Shown here in pieces: positions 1 to 9,094 of a stretch of DNA of 64,000 bases; position 1 is the first letter of the stretch, and each line of letters begins with the position of its first letter. The DNA lies in assembly GCA_024232965.1 (NCBI GenBank), contig JACKQF010000006.1:124001-188000 (forward strand), in the 5' to 3' direction. This DNA comes from Verrucomicrobiaceae bacterium. GTDB lineage: Bacteria > Verrucomicrobiota > Verrucomicrobiia > Verrucomicrobiales > Verrucomicrobiaceae. The position numbers were made by a program, and so were the translations under genes. The notes beneath the pieces are model-generated. The model was not told the DNA's origin. It saw only the letters and a list, made by a program, of their open reading frames with translations, and ran no database searches.

Positions 1-168
1 TTGTTTAACCCTCGGACCGACCAATGGGATGAGCATTTCCGTTGGTCCGGCCCGACGCTGCTTGGCAAAACGCCCATCGGCAAAGCCACCATCTCCGTTT
101 TGTGCATCAACCGCGTGGATTCAACTCTGCTGCGCCGCTCGTTGATCGCAGAGGGAATCCCCTTTTGA
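1..168 (+). CDS. HNH endonuclease-like protein, C-terminal fragment (truncated by window edge)
   Basis: Frame 1 is open from the first base to the TGA at 166-168 and gives 55 residues. They include NPRTDQWDEHFRWSG followed by an LLGKTPIGKATIS stretch. This matches the end of the short HNH-type endonucleases common in cyanobacteria and PVC bacteria, where an NPR..W..HF.W motif and a 'TPIGRAT' segment follow the zinc-binding HNH core. The core and the start lie outside the window, so activity cannot be judged. The assignment rests on motif memory only. Confidence 0.6.
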   Translation: MFNPRTDQWDEHFRWSGPTLLGKTPIGKATISVLCINRVDSTLLRRSLIAEGIPF

Positions 169-400
169 GCTTGGCAACTGCATTGTCAGGGAGTTGAGGA
201 AGACCACCCTATTCGAGGCGGGCGAATTGGCGTTTCAGCCAAACCTCAACAAGCGGTAGCGCCAGCATCTGAGGGTAACCAACCTCCGTTTTCGTCTTGT
301 CGGCGATGCAATCAACCTTCAGGCTTTCACCAGTACAAACCTGTCGTTCCGACAATGGCATGCTGGGACGTTGCAGGAATTTTGGTCACTTCCCAGCCTC

Positions 401-868
401 ATGGTCTACATTTTCGAAGGACTTATCGTTTCGATCCTCGCGGCTGATGCTAGCGGGATCCAAGGCAGTTGGGATAGACAACTTGGGCTTCCGTTTGGCA
501 GAATTGCTGAGGAAATCTGGATCGCGGTTCCCATCCTCTTTTTGGTCCTCGCCATTCCCTCGATAAGGAACCAACTGGGGCGATGGCAACACGCTCCTCA
601 TGCCGTGGCAATTGGCTGCGTCTTCTTCCCTGTGCTTACCCTTTTCACGCAGACCCGCCAGATCCCGCTGAACCATTTTCCAACCACAGACGCATCAAGA
701 GCGCTTCGAGAACAATTCCACGGCCAAGTGCTAATCGTGGGTGAAGGTAGTCGCACGGTTGCCTATGTCTCGAATGCACTAGACCACGACAAAGTTGCCG
801 AAGCGATCTTCGCTCTTGATCCGACCGTCAAGCCAAGCAATCCCAACACAGCCACTGAGCAACAATAA
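401..868 (+). CDS. Hypothetical small membrane protein
   Basis: A 155-residue protein of unknown function. Reading from the ATG at 401 (an upstream TTG at 371 is also in frame), it shows two hydrophobic stretches. One is near residues 37-52 (WIAVPILFLVLAIP) and one near 67-80 (VAIGCVFFPVLTLF). A soluble C-terminal half of about 75 residues follows. No catalytic motif is visible. It stands alone on the plus strand, between the HNH fragment and a reverse-strand pentapeptide gene. The roughly 230 bases between the HNH stop and this start hold nothing I recognise. It could be a small regulator of membrane traffic or simply an orphan. Confidence 0.5.
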   Translation: MVYIFEGLIVSILAADASGIQGSWDRQLGLPFGRIAEEIWIAVPILFLVLAIPSIRNQLGRWQHAPHAVAIGCVFFPVLTLFTQTRQIPLNHFPTTDASRALREQFHGQVLIVGEGSRTVAYVSNALDHDKVAEAIFALDPTVKPSNPNTATEQQ

Positions 869-939
869 CCAACTACCTCCGAGCGACTTTCGTTGTTCGA
901 ACCATTGACCTCTGTGGGAGCGAGGCTTTCAGTGATGCC

Positions 940-1413
940 TCAATCGGGAGCCAGGCCACGCGTATCTGCCAGCTTGGCGCCGCGGAGGATGATGCCGGAT
1001 TGCACCGTGTCGGTCAGGTCGGCGGCGATGAGATCGGCGTCGGTGAAGTCGGCATTGGTCAGGTTAGAGCGTTGCAGGTTAGCTCCGCTGAGATCCGCAC
1101 CGCAGAGCTTGGCCCCGGAGAGGTTGGCATGACGCATGGAGACGCCACCCATGTCTGCGCCGCTGAGATCGGCTCCGCTGAAATTGACGCCATCGAGATT
1201 GGCTCCGCTGAAGTCGGCATCGACGAGGTTGGCCCCAGAAAAATTCGCCTTGGAAAGGGTGGTGCCCACAAAGTGTGCCCTGACCAAATTCAGATCGGTC
1301 AGGACCGCACCAGCCAGATTCATTCCGGTCTCATCCAGCTTCCTGCCTTTTTTGCCTTCGGTATCCAACCACTGGGCGTGACCCAGGAGTTTCTCGTTCG
1401 TAATTGTCGCCAT
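940..1413 (-). CDS. Pentapeptide-repeat protein
   Basis: About 157 residues when started at the ATG giving MATITNEKLL; a longer frame reaches 1449. From about residue 35 the chain is almost pure A(D/N)LXX pentapeptides, for example ANFSGANLVDADFSGANLDG. It should fold as a right-handed quadrilateral beta-helix. There is no signal peptide or membrane segment, so the protein is probably cytosolic. The N-terminal 30 residues (HAQWLDTEGKKGRKLD) match the short non-repeat head often seen in this family. Functions known for the family range from gyrase protection (Qnr, MfpA) to unknown; nothing here tells which. It is divergent from hflK across a gap of about 170 bp. Confidence 0.8.
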   Translation of the reverse strand: MATITNEKLLGHAQWLDTEGKKGRKLDETGMNLAGAVLTDLNLVRAHFVGTTLSKANFSGANLVDADFSGANLDGVNFSGADLSGADMGGVSMRHANLSGAKLCGADLSGANLQRSNLTNADFTDADLIAADLTDTVQSGIILRGAKLADTRGLAPD

Positions 1414-1583
1414 CGTGTCTAAAGATGGCGCGCTCGGCGATTCCTGCAAATGAAGATACGGATTCGTTTACGATCTGTTATCCATCCGCTAACGACCGTC
1501 TTGGGGTGGCATCATCGGTTGCATTGGCGTCGATTCGCCGCCAGCAGTCCTTCCAGGATTCGTAACCCTTTCCTGAAAATCTT

Positions 1584-2588
1584 ATGCCAGACCATCCTTC
1601 CTCCCCTTTCGCCCGCCTACCAGATCCGGCGCAGTTTCGTTTCAACCCCAAATTTGCCCTCGGGATCCTGGGCGCTATCATCCTAGTGACGGGTGCTTTG
1701 ACCTGCGCCTATCAGGTGCCGGCAAACTCTGTCGCTGTGGTGCAGCGCTTTGGTGCTTGGCTGAAAAATGTGGGCCCCGGCCTGAACTTCCGCCTGCCCT
1801 TTGGCGTGGACAGCATCACGATCGTGGAAGTACAGCGGCAGTTGAAGCTGGAATTTGGTTACTCCACTCCAGGCAACACGAACCCCTACCAGAGTCCTTA
1901 CTCCCGCGATGATCTGGAGGGGGAAAAGAACATGGTGACCGGGGATCTGAACGCCGTGGTGGTGGAGTGGGTGGTGCAATACCACATCGCCGATCCGCAG
2001 GCCTACGTCTTTGAGTTCCGCGAGCCGCCCCAGACGCTGCGCGATCTGTCCCAGGCCGTCATGCGCGAGGTCGTCGGCGACCGCAGCGTGGACGAGGTGC
2101 TGACCATCGGCCGCCAGGAGATGGAGACCGTCTCTCTGGATCGTCTCCAGCAACTGGTGGCAGATTTGAAGATGGGCATCCACATCGATCAGGTGCAACT
2201 GCGCAATGTGAACCCGCCACCGCCGGTGCAAATGAGTTTCGACGAGGTCAATAAGGCCCAGCAGGAAAAGGAGCAGATGATCAACAAAGCTACCGGTGAC
2301 TACAACCGCGAGGTACCCAAGGCACGGGGCGAGGCGGATCAAGTGCTGTCCGCAGCCGAAGGCTACGCCACCCGCCGTGTGAATGAGGCGGAGGGCGACA
2401 CGGCCCGGTTCAATTCCATCCTGACGGAGTACCTGAAGGCGCCGGAGGTCACTCGGCGCCGACTCTACCTGGAGACGATGGCGGAAATCCTCAGCGCCAC
2501 TCCGGGCAAGGTCATCCTGGATGACAAGGCCGCCAACTTCATCCCGCACATGGCGCTGCCAGACGCCGCCGCACCCCAGGGCCGCTAA
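1584..2588 (+). CDS. hflK: HflK, SPFH/band-7 membrane protease modulator
   Basis: A 334-residue protein with one N-terminal transmembrane segment (about residues 24-44, FALGILGAIILVTGALTCAY) and then an SPFH/band-7 domain beginning with VPANSVAVVQRFGAWLKNVG. Its C-terminal half has the charged helical arm typical of HflK (NKAQQEKEQMINKATGDYN), which forms the cage around FtsH. In E. coli, HflK and HflC form a membrane-anchored, periplasm-facing assembly that controls the AAA protease FtsH; the same role is inferred here. It is the first gene of an hflK-hflC pair, with a 24-bp gap. No FtsH gene lies in the window. Confidence 0.9.
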   Translation: MPDHPSSPFARLPDPAQFRFNPKFALGILGAIILVTGALTCAYQVPANSVAVVQRFGAWLKNVGPGLNFRLPFGVDSITIVEVQRQLKLEFGYSTPGNTNPYQSPYSRDDLEGEKNMVTGDLNAVVVEWVVQYHIADPQAYVFEFREPPQTLRDLSQAVMREVVGDRSVDEVLTIGRQEMETVSLDRLQQLVADLKMGIHIDQVQLRNVNPPPPVQMSFDEVNKAQQEKEQMINKATGDYNREVPKARGEADQVLSAAEGYATRRVNEAEGDTARFNSILTEYLKAPEVTRRRLYLETMAEILSATPGKVILDDKAANFIPHMALPDAAAPQGR

Positions 2589-2612
2589 ACCTTTTCACCC
2601 ACTTTTCAGCTC

Positions 2613-3659
2613 ATGAAGCCATCCCTTCTCATCGGACTCATCGTCCTTCCGCTCTTCATCATCCTTAGCTCCAGCCTCTACACGGTCAGCGAGGTAGAGC
2701 AGGTCATCATCACCCAATTCGGCAACCCTGTGGGCGAGCCCATCAAGGACGCTGGTCTGCACTTTAAGATGCCCTTTGTGCAAATGATCAACCGCTTTGA
2801 AAAGCGCGTGCTGGAGTGGGACGGTCCCGCTACCAAAATGCCTACCCGGGACAAGGTGTACATCGTCGCCGATACCTTTGGCCGCTGGCGCATCACGGAG
2901 CCGCTGCTGTTTCTCCAGCAATTGCGGGACGAACGCAGTGCACAGTCGCGGCTAGATGATATTCTGGGCAGCGAAACACGCACGGTCATCGCCCGGCACG
3001 ATTTCATCGAGGCTGTCCGCACCTCCAAGGAACGCCAAGCCGTTCGCGATGACACCGTCTCCACCACGCTGGACTCCCGCATCGGGGTGCTGCCACCCAT
3101 CACCCGGGGTCGCACCGAACTGGAGCACGACATCCTGGCCGCAGCGATGCCCAAGGTGCGCGGTCTGGGCATCGAACTGCTGGACGTGCGCTTCAAGCGC
3201 CTGAACTACAATGAAAGCGTCAGCGCCACCATCTATGACCGCATGATCAGCGAGCGCGAGCAGATCGCAGAGCGCTACCGATCCGAGGGCGGAGGCGAGG
3301 CGGCGAAGATCGGGGGAACCAAGGAGCGGGAGCTCCTGACGATTTCATCCGGTGCCTACCGCAAGGTGCAGGAGGTGCAGGGGGCTGCCGACGCCCAAGC
3401 GACGGAGATTTACGCGAAGGCCTACAATCAGAGCCCGGAAGCGGTGGAACTCTTCCGCTTCCTCGCCACGCTGGATGCCTACAAAAAGGCGATCACTCCC
3501 GACACGCGCCTCATTTTGACCACGGACAGCGATTTTCTGCGTCTCTTTAAGAGCGAGACTGGGGCCCCCGCGCCCGCCGCTGCGCTGCCCGGAGCGCCCA
3601 TGATCCCCGGTTTTCAGCAAATGCCATCGCTCCTGGAGTCCCCAGGCGGTGTCAAATAG
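2613..3659 (+). CDS. hflC: HflC, SPFH/band-7 membrane protease modulator
   Basis: A 348-residue partner of HflK. It has a transmembrane segment at about residues 4-22 (SLLIGLIVLPLFIILSSS), then the HflC-type opening YTVSEVEQVIITQFGNPVGE. An SPFH domain follows, then a helical arm with RYRSEGGGEAAKIGG, a conserved HflC signature. The C-terminal tail is Ala/Pro-rich (ETGAPAPAAALPGAP), which is a little longer than usual. Together with HflK it should form the cage complex that restrains FtsH. The gene starts 24 bp after hflK and is surely co-transcribed. The gap of 166 bp to the trigger-factor start probably holds that gene's promoter. Confidence 0.9.
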   Translation: MKPSLLIGLIVLPLFIILSSSLYTVSEVEQVIITQFGNPVGEPIKDAGLHFKMPFVQMINRFEKRVLEWDGPATKMPTRDKVYIVADTFGRWRITEPLLFLQQLRDERSAQSRLDDILGSETRTVIARHDFIEAVRTSKERQAVRDDTVSTTLDSRIGVLPPITRGRTELEHDILAAAMPKVRGLGIELLDVRFKRLNYNESVSATIYDRMISEREQIAERYRSEGGGEAAKIGGTKERELLTISSGAYRKVQEVQGAADAQATEIYAKAYNQSPEAVELFRFLATLDAYKKAITPDTRLILTTDSDFLRLFKSETGAPAPAAALPGAPMIPGFQQMPSLLESPGGVK

Positions 3660-3825
3660 AGCGCCCGACCCAGCCCAGGAGGCCAAAAGCAGTGCGGGAA
3701 AGTTCTCTATTTGTCAAAACGACAATCCTGTTCTAGTCTGCCCGCCCTTTTTCCCGGTTCCGGCAGGCAGCAGTGCCTCCACACCGGGGGGTCATCCAAC
3801 CAGCCCGTCTTCGCCCCAGATTTTC

Positions 3826-5190
3826 ATGAACATCAACGTCGAACACAACCCCAACTGCCAAGCTACCATCCACGTCCACGCCAGCCGCGAGGAGATGGCA
3901 AAGCAAGAAGACCGGGTCGCGACCCAGTACGCCGCCCAAATGAAACTGCCAGGCTATCGCCCCGGTAAGGTGCCCAAGGCAGTCGTCATGAAGAAGCATG
4001 GCCCAGCCATTGTGAATGAAGCTCAGCGCGAGATCGCCAACGTGGCTCTGCAGCAGACCATCAAGAGCGAAGGGCTGGAGATCCTCAACGTCTTGAACGT
4101 GAAAGACCAAGCCGTACATGATACGGACGGTTCCTTCACCTTCGCGATTGAGGTCAGCCTAACTCCACGCTTTGATCTGCCCGAGTACAAAGCGATCCCC
4201 GTCAAACTGCCACGCATTGAAGTCAACGACGCCGATATCGATCACGATCTCCTTCATCTGCGCGAACGCTACACGTCCTACACCGACGTGGAACGCGCTG
4301 CCGGCAATGGCGACTGCGCCGTACTCTCCTTCACTGGCAGCGTGGACGGTCAACCGACCGCAGAGGCCTTCCCTGACGTGCCCGTGCATCTCTCCAAGGT
4401 CGAAGACCAATGGTTCCTGCTTGATTCGGAGGAAGACTTCCTCCCCGGCTTCTACGCTGGTCTGCAAGGCGTCCAGAAAGGCGACGAGCGCACTCTGAAG
4501 ATCGAGCTTCCTGAAGACTATGCTTTTGAAGGTCTGCGCGGCAAGACCGTCGAGCTCGCAGTCACCTGCAGTGGCGTGAAGGAAAAGCAAATGCCTGAAC
4601 TGGATGCTGAATTCCTGAAGAAGATCGGTGGTGAAGAGATGACCGAAGAAACGCTGCGTGGCGAAGTCAAAGAAGCTATCCGCCGCCGCCGCGAGCAAGC
4701 CCGCGATACCTCCCTGGGCAATCAAATCATCGCTCACTTGTTTGAGAAGGTGCAGTTTGACATCCCAGAGGAAGTCGTGAACCGCGCCGCGCAGAAGCAC
4801 ACCAACGACATCGCCGCCCGCGCCCTGCGCCAGGGGATGACGAACGAGCAGCTCATGGAACACCAGGACGAGATCCTAAACACCGCCATGACCCAGGCTC
4901 GCCAGAACGTGAAGGTCAGCTTCATCCTGGAAGAAATCGCCAAGAAGGAAAAAGTCCAAGTGACCGAGCAGCAGCTAAGCGCAGTGCTCGCCAACATGGC
5001 CAGCCGCAGCGGCAAGCCTGTGAAGAAGTTCATCTCCGAAGCCCAGCGCGACGGCACCGTGCGCGCTGTCGCGGACGATCTCCTCATGCAAAACACCCTT
5101 CAGCTCCTGAAGGACAGCGCTGCCATCGAAGAGACCGACCCCGAAGCAGAGCATTGCGATACACACAACCCTGCCCCTGCGCAGGCTTGA
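3826..5190 (+). CDS. tig: Trigger factor (ribosome-associated chaperone, prolyl isomerase)
   Basis: A 454-residue ribosome-bound chaperone that meets nascent chains at the exit tunnel. I chose the ATG giving MNINVEHNPNCQ because the in-frame upstream stretch is low-complexity and non-homologous. The N-terminal ribosome-binding domain contains the equivalent of the GFRxGxxP signature as GYRPGKVPKAVV near residue 45. A central FKBP-type PPIase domain follows (DGDCAVLSFTGSVDG-like segment, about 160-240), then the helical C-terminal substrate cradle. The length is close to the family norm (430-450). The acidic C-terminal tail (ETDPEAEHCDTHN) is extended. The gene ends just before a strong hairpin-T-run terminator. 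Confidence 0.93.
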   Translation: MNINVEHNPNCQATIHVHASREEMAKQEDRVATQYAAQMKLPGYRPGKVPKAVVMKKHGPAIVNEAQREIANVALQQTIKSEGLEILNVLNVKDQAVHDTDGSFTFAIEVSLTPRFDLPEYKAIPVKLPRIEVNDADIDHDLLHLRERYTSYTDVERAAGNGDCAVLSFTGSVDGQPTAEAFPDVPVHLSKVEDQWFLLDSEEDFLPGFYAGLQGVQKGDERTLKIELPEDYAFEGLRGKTVELAVTCSGVKEKQMPELDAEFLKKIGGEEMTEETLRGEVKEAIRRRREQARDTSLGNQIIAHLFEKVQFDIPEEVVNRAAQKHTNDIAARALRQGMTNEQLMEHQDEILNTAMTQARQNVKVSFILEEIAKKEKVQVTEQQLSAVLANMASRSGKPVKKFISEAQRDGTVRAVADDLLMQNTLQLLKDSAAIEETDPEAEHCDTHNPAPAQA

Positions 5191-5217
5191 TCTGATCTGA
5201 CCTGATCAAAAATCATC

Positions 5218-5260
5218 GGCTGGAGTGGGGCACAAGACCCTGCTCCAGCCGCTTTTTTTG
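5218..5260 (+). terminator. Rho-independent terminator after trigger factor
   Basis: A perfect 8-bp stem, GGCTGGAG (5218-5225) pairing with CTCCAGCC (5243-5250), is followed by a run of seven T at 5253-5259. It begins 27 bp after the tig stop. On the other strand the same hairpin is followed only by a shorter T-run, so it may also weakly end the convergent sulfatase operon that stops at 5263. Confidence 0.85.
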
Positions 5261-5262
5261 CT

Positions 5263-6669
5263 TTACTCCTGAGCCGCTTTCTTGCGCTTGCCGCCCTTCT
5301 TGGGTGTCGGGGGTGTGATGCCAGGCTGGGGAACATAGGCGTCGGTGGATTGGCGCCAGGCGGTGAGTTTGTCCCGCATCGCCTTGGTTCGTTCAGGCTC
5401 GGCGCTGGAGAGGTCCTGCTGTTCGGAGAGGTCTTGCTTGAGGTTGTAGAGTTCCACTTTGTTTTCCTCGAAGAACTCAATCAGCTTCCAATCCCCTTCA
5501 CGAATGGCGCTGCCCGGTGCCCAGGTGGAGCCATGGTAGTGGGGGTAGTGCCAGAAGATCGCGTCGCGCTGCGGTGCACTTCCATCGCGCAAGACGCTGG
5601 CGATGCTGACCCCGTCTTGATGCTGTTGCGGGCGGGCGGGCAGTCCGGCCAGCTCTAACAGCGTGGGATAAAAATCGGTGCTGATGACCTGCGCATCGGT
5701 GACGCTACCGCCCTTTGTCACACCCGGTGCGCGGATGATGAGCGGCACACGAACGCCACCCTCGTAGAGCCAGCCTTTGCCGGCGCGCAGTGGCTCGTTC
5801 GATGTCGGACCCGGTGCTGACTTGGTGGAGAGGCCACCATTGTCGGAGAAGAAGACCACGATGGTTTCCCCTGCCAATCCGCTGCTGTCCAGCTTGTCCA
5901 GAACCGTGCCCACAAAGCTATCCAGCCCGGCAACCTCGGACCCGTACGCCGCATCGTTCTGCACGATGCGGGTCAGGCCTTCACGCTCTGGACGTTGCGG
6001 AGCTGTCACCTCAGGGAGTCCGGCTGCCTTTTTCTGGAAGTGCTCGATGTGATCGGGATACTCCAGGATAGGGATGTGCGGCTCGTGAAAAGCCAGATAC
6101 ATAAAGAAGGGCCGCTTCTGGTCGTGTTCGTCGATGAACTTCACCGCTGATTCGCTGATGCGCTTGCCCACGCTCCAGTCCTTGCCGTGATTGCCCAGCT
6201 CACCATCGCCAACATAGACCTCGAAGCCCTGCGCATCGGGTTCAAAACCCGCGCCACCGAGGTGCCACTTGCCGGCGTAAAACGTCTGGTAGCCGCCCTC
6301 CTGCATCGCCTCCCCGAGGGTCACTTCCTCCAGCGCCAGCTCCGTCTTGGTGCGTCGCGTGACCAGCTTGTGCCCTTCGGAAGTCAGCCCTGGGATGTAA
6401 TCGGTGACGCCGGTGCGCACCGGATATTTTCCAGACATGATGCTGCCGCGCGTGGGTGAGCACACCGAGCCAGCGGTGTACGCCTGCGTGAAGCGCAACC
6501 CCTGACTGGCGAGGCGGTCAATGTGCGGCGTCTCATTGAAAGGCGCGCCGTAACAGCTCAGGTCCTTCCACCCGAGGTCATCGGCCAGGATGAAGACGAT
6601 GTTGGGTTTGGCCGCATGCAGCGGTGAGAGCGCTGCCAAACTGGCCAGGAGAGTGAAGAGGCGTTTCAT
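5263..6669 (-). CDS. Secreted sulfatase (formylglycine-dependent)
   Basis: A 468-residue arylsulfatase-family enzyme. The start is the ATG giving MKRLFTLLAS. It has a signal peptide with an Ala-rich cleavage site near residue 20 (PLHAA), then the metal-binding ILADDLGW. The CSPTRG motif follows, whose Cys70 would be converted to formylglycine by an activating enzyme elsewhere. GKWHLGG and FSDNGG also match the family. The C-terminus is Lys/Arg-rich (KKGGKRKKAAQE). It should remove sulfate esters from a carbohydrate in the periplasm or outside. It is the last gene of a three-gene reverse operon, 8 bp after a carbohydrate esterase gene. Substrate specificity cannot be told from sequence. Confidence 0.92.
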   Translation of the reverse strand: MKRLFTLLASLAALSPLHAAKPNIVFILADDLGWKDLSCYGAPFNETPHIDRLASQGLRFTQAYTAGSVCSPTRGSIMSGKYPVRTGVTDYIPGLTSEGHKLVTRRTKTELALEEVTLGEAMQEGGYQTFYAGKWHLGGAGFEPDAQGFEVYVGDGELGNHGKDWSVGKRISESAVKFIDEHDQKRPFFMYLAFHEPHIPILEYPDHIEHFQKKAAGLPEVTAPQRPEREGLTRIVQNDAAYGSEVAGLDSFVGTVLDKLDSSGLAGETIVVFFSDNGGLSTKSAPGPTSNEPLRAGKGWLYEGGVRVPLIIRAPGVTKGGSVTDAQVISTDFYPTLLELAGLPARPQQHQDGVSIASVLRDGSAPQRDAIFWHYPHYHGSTWAPGSAIREGDWKLIEFFEENKVELYNLKQDLSEQQDLSSAEPERTKAMRDKLTAWRQSTDAYVPQPGITPPTPKKGGKRKKAAQE

Positions 6670-6677
6670 GGGTAAGT

Positions 6678-7478
6678 TCAACGGGCAGCCTGGAGACGGA
6701 TCATCTCCGCAGCGTAACGTTTGCCGAACTCGCGATAGGAGGCGCTATCAAAATGCACACTATCACCGCGATGATGAAAGCCCTCCGCATTGGCAAAGCC
6801 AGTGTGCGGAACCTTGGACGGCAAATCACGATGGGCCTTGTCGACGCGCTTTTTATCCGCACTCCAGGGCTTTTCCGAAAAGATCCCCATCTGCCCGCAG
6901 ACAAATGGCACATCGGGGGCCTTGAATTCGGTGCGCACTCGCTGGATGAGGTCGTGAAACTTGCCCTCGTAGGCGTTGGCGGTTTCGGGTTTCCCTGAAT
7001 CCGACTCCCCTTGGTGCCAGAGGATGCCCTTCAGTACACCGTGTTCCAGCGCCAGATGAGTATGCTTCACCATATCATCCCAGGGGTGACCTTTGGTCGG
7101 TGGATAAAAGACTCCAGGCTGCCAGGCATCAATCGGCGATCCACCGTGGGCACAGGGGATCAGGCCGATGGTTACACTGGGATCATTTTCTGCCATCGCG
7201 ATGCCAAAGCTTTTTCCAAGACCCACACCGGCCGCAGTTTTGTCTGAGTGCAAGGGATCCACCGCCGGAACCCAGGCTCCGGTTTTGTCCTGCATCAGCA
7301 CACGCGGATGCGGCACTTTATCTTGAGCCTCCACCGTGCCGCGTCCAGCCATGTTGGATTGGCCAATCAGGAGGTAGAGGTGGAATTTTTCTTTGGCGGG
7401 CAGCTCCACCGTGTCCGCTGCGTTCAGCGAAGCAAGGGTGGTGGCGAGGAGGCAGAGGAGAAAGGGGAGTCGCTTCAT
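6678..7478 (-). CDS. Secreted sialate O-acetylesterase-like carbohydrate esterase (SASA family)
   Basis: A 266-residue SGNH-type hydrolase of the SASA/CE6 family. The start is the ATG giving MKRLPFLLCLL, chosen for the signal peptide that ends at about residue 21 (LNAA). Block I is LLIGQSNMAGRG with the nucleophile Ser. LWHQGESDS carries the Gln/Glu block, and DSVHFDS near the C-terminus carries the Asp-His of the triad. It should deacetylate sugars, for example xylan or other acetylated glycans. It lies between two sulfatase genes with 14-bp and 8-bp gaps, so it very likely acts on the same sulfated, acetylated polysaccharide. Confidence 0.9.
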   Translation of the reverse strand: MKRLPFLLCLLATTLASLNAADTVELPAKEKFHLYLLIGQSNMAGRGTVEAQDKVPHPRVLMQDKTGAWVPAVDPLHSDKTAAGVGLGKSFGIAMAENDPSVTIGLIPCAHGGSPIDAWQPGVFYPPTKGHPWDDMVKHTHLALEHGVLKGILWHQGESDSGKPETANAYEGKFHDLIQRVRTEFKAPDVPFVCGQMGIFSEKPWSADKKRVDKAHRDLPSKVPHTGFANAEGFHHRGDSVHFDSASYREFGKRYAAEMIRLQAAR

Positions 7479-7492
7479 AGCAGGCGGTGAGA

Positions 7493-9016
7493 TCAAGGTT
7501 GGAATCCGGCGCGGATGGTGCCGTCGTGGTGGATGAGAGGCTCTGGGTGCTCGACACGCCCCATCTCGCGACAACCGGGGCCGACGCCATCAGTGCCCAG
7601 ATCATCCTTCGCCTGCTCTACCAGGCCCTGAAGCTTTGCGACGATGTCTGCGTGCTGCGCTGCGACGTCTGTCGATTCGCCAATATCATCTGCCAGGTTG
7701 TAGAGCCTTGGGAAAGTCGCTGCTTTGACAGCTTTGGGTTGCTTTCCTTGTTTGCCCTTGGGCGAATCACCACCAGCGAGCTGCAACTTCCACGGGCCTG
7801 AGCGCACTGCCTCCAACTTCAGGCCACGGTAGTAATAAAACAGGTCCGCATGAGGCGAGGCTGCACCAGCTTTGCCAAGCAGCAGCGGGCTGATATCGCC
7901 GCCGTCGATTTTCTTTTCCGGCAGCTTGCCACCAGCCAAAGCTGCAAAGGTGGGCAAGATGTCCATCATGCTGGTGATCTCCATCGTCGCCGAACCCGCA
8001 GCCACCTTGCCTGGCCACCAAGCGATCGTCGGCACGCGCATGCCGCCTTCCCAAGTGGAGCCTTTGTTGCCGCGCAGCGGTGCATTCACAGCGCGAGCAG
8101 TGCCGCCATTGTCAGAGGTGAAAATGACCAACGTGTTTTTGTCCAAACCCAGTTCGCGAACCGTGTCCAGCACCTGGCCGACGCTCCAGTCCACCTCTTC
8201 CACCCAATCGCTGTAGATGCCGTTGGGCGATTTATTGGCAAAATCCCGCCCAGGCCAGATGGGGAAATGCACGGCACTATGCGGAAGATAGACGAAGAAG
8301 GACTTGCCCTTGCTGGCGCGGATGAATTTGACCGCATCCTCGGTGTAACGCTGCGTAATCGATTGCTGCCCATCTTGCTTGATGCGGTCGATGACCTTGC
8401 CGTCTTCGACCAGAGGGAGCGGTGGTTGCGTATCGCCTTTCAGACCGGTCTCGTCAGCGCCGTAGAGCTTTGGGTCCACCCCTTTAGAGGCGACCTCTTT
8501 CGCGGGCGGGATGGGATCGCCGAGACTGCTCTTAGAACCCTCTGAACGCAGGCCCATATCGTTTGAATACGGGATGCCGAAGTAGTGATCAAAGCCCTGT
8601 GCGTTTGGCAAAAACTCTGGTTGGTCCCCGAGATGCCACTTGCCCACGCAAGCGGTGGCGTAGCCCTCAGCCTTCAGCACTTCGGCGACGGTCGTCTCAT
8701 TGGGGTTCAGTCCCACCGCGCTTGCCGGGAAAAGCACACTGGGAATCGGTAGCACGCGCTTCGGATAGCAGCCCGTCATCAGCGCCGACCGCGAAGGCGA
8801 ACACACCGGTGCCGCATAGTGGCACTGCAACCGCATGCCCTCGGCCGCCATACGATCCAGGTTCGGCGTGCGATTCAGCTTGGACCCAAACGGACCGATA
8901 TCGGCGTAGCCCATGTCATCGATGTTGATGACGATAAAGTTGGGCTTCTCAGCAGCAAAACCCACCGCGCAATAAACCAGCGCAGCAGCGATCAGGGGAA
9001 CAATTCGACTTACCAT
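7493..9016 (-). CDS. Secreted sulfatase (formylglycine-dependent)
   Basis: A 507-residue arylsulfatase-family enzyme and the first gene of the three-gene operon. The ATG giving MVSRIVPLIAA starts a signal peptide ending about AVGFAA. The metal-binding NIDDMGYADIG follows, then CSPSR with Cys72 as the formylglycine precursor, GKWHLGD and FTSDNGG. The second sulfatase in the operon has CSPTRG instead, so the two are paralogues rather than a recent duplication. The tail ends IHHDGTIRAGFQP. It should hydrolyse sulfate esters of extracellular polysaccharide. No sulfatase-maturing enzyme is encoded in the window. Confidence 0.92.
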   Translation of the reverse strand: MVSRIVPLIAAALVYCAVGFAAEKPNFIVINIDDMGYADIGPFGSKLNRTPNLDRMAAEGMRLQCHYAAPVCSPSRSALMTGCYPKRVLPIPSVLFPASAVGLNPNETTVAEVLKAEGYATACVGKWHLGDQPEFLPNAQGFDHYFGIPYSNDMGLRSEGSKSSLGDPIPPAKEVASKGVDPKLYGADETGLKGDTQPPLPLVEDGKVIDRIKQDGQQSITQRYTEDAVKFIRASKGKSFFVYLPHSAVHFPIWPGRDFANKSPNGIYSDWVEEVDWSVGQVLDTVRELGLDKNTLVIFTSDNGGTARAVNAPLRGNKGSTWEGGMRVPTIAWWPGKVAAGSATMEITSMMDILPTFAALAGGKLPEKKIDGGDISPLLLGKAGAASPHADLFYYYRGLKLEAVRSGPWKLQLAGGDSPKGKQGKQPKAVKAATFPRLYNLADDIGESTDVAAQHADIVAKLQGLVEQAKDDLGTDGVGPGCREMGRVEHPEPLIHHDGTIRAGFQP

Positions 9017-9094
9017 CCCCTGACAACGCCCGAAGACGGGTAAGACTCGCATTAAAGTGCTGGGAGCACTGTCCTTCTGGCCACGCTCTCAGGA

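Noticed and set aside
1000..1422. Long frames antisense to the pentapeptide gene
   Set aside because: The regular repeat keeps several frames open; only the minus strand gives the A(D/N)LXX pattern.
3649..3825. Extension of trigger factor upstream
   Set aside because: It overlaps the hflC end and lacks TF homology; the ATG giving MNINVEH fits the family length.
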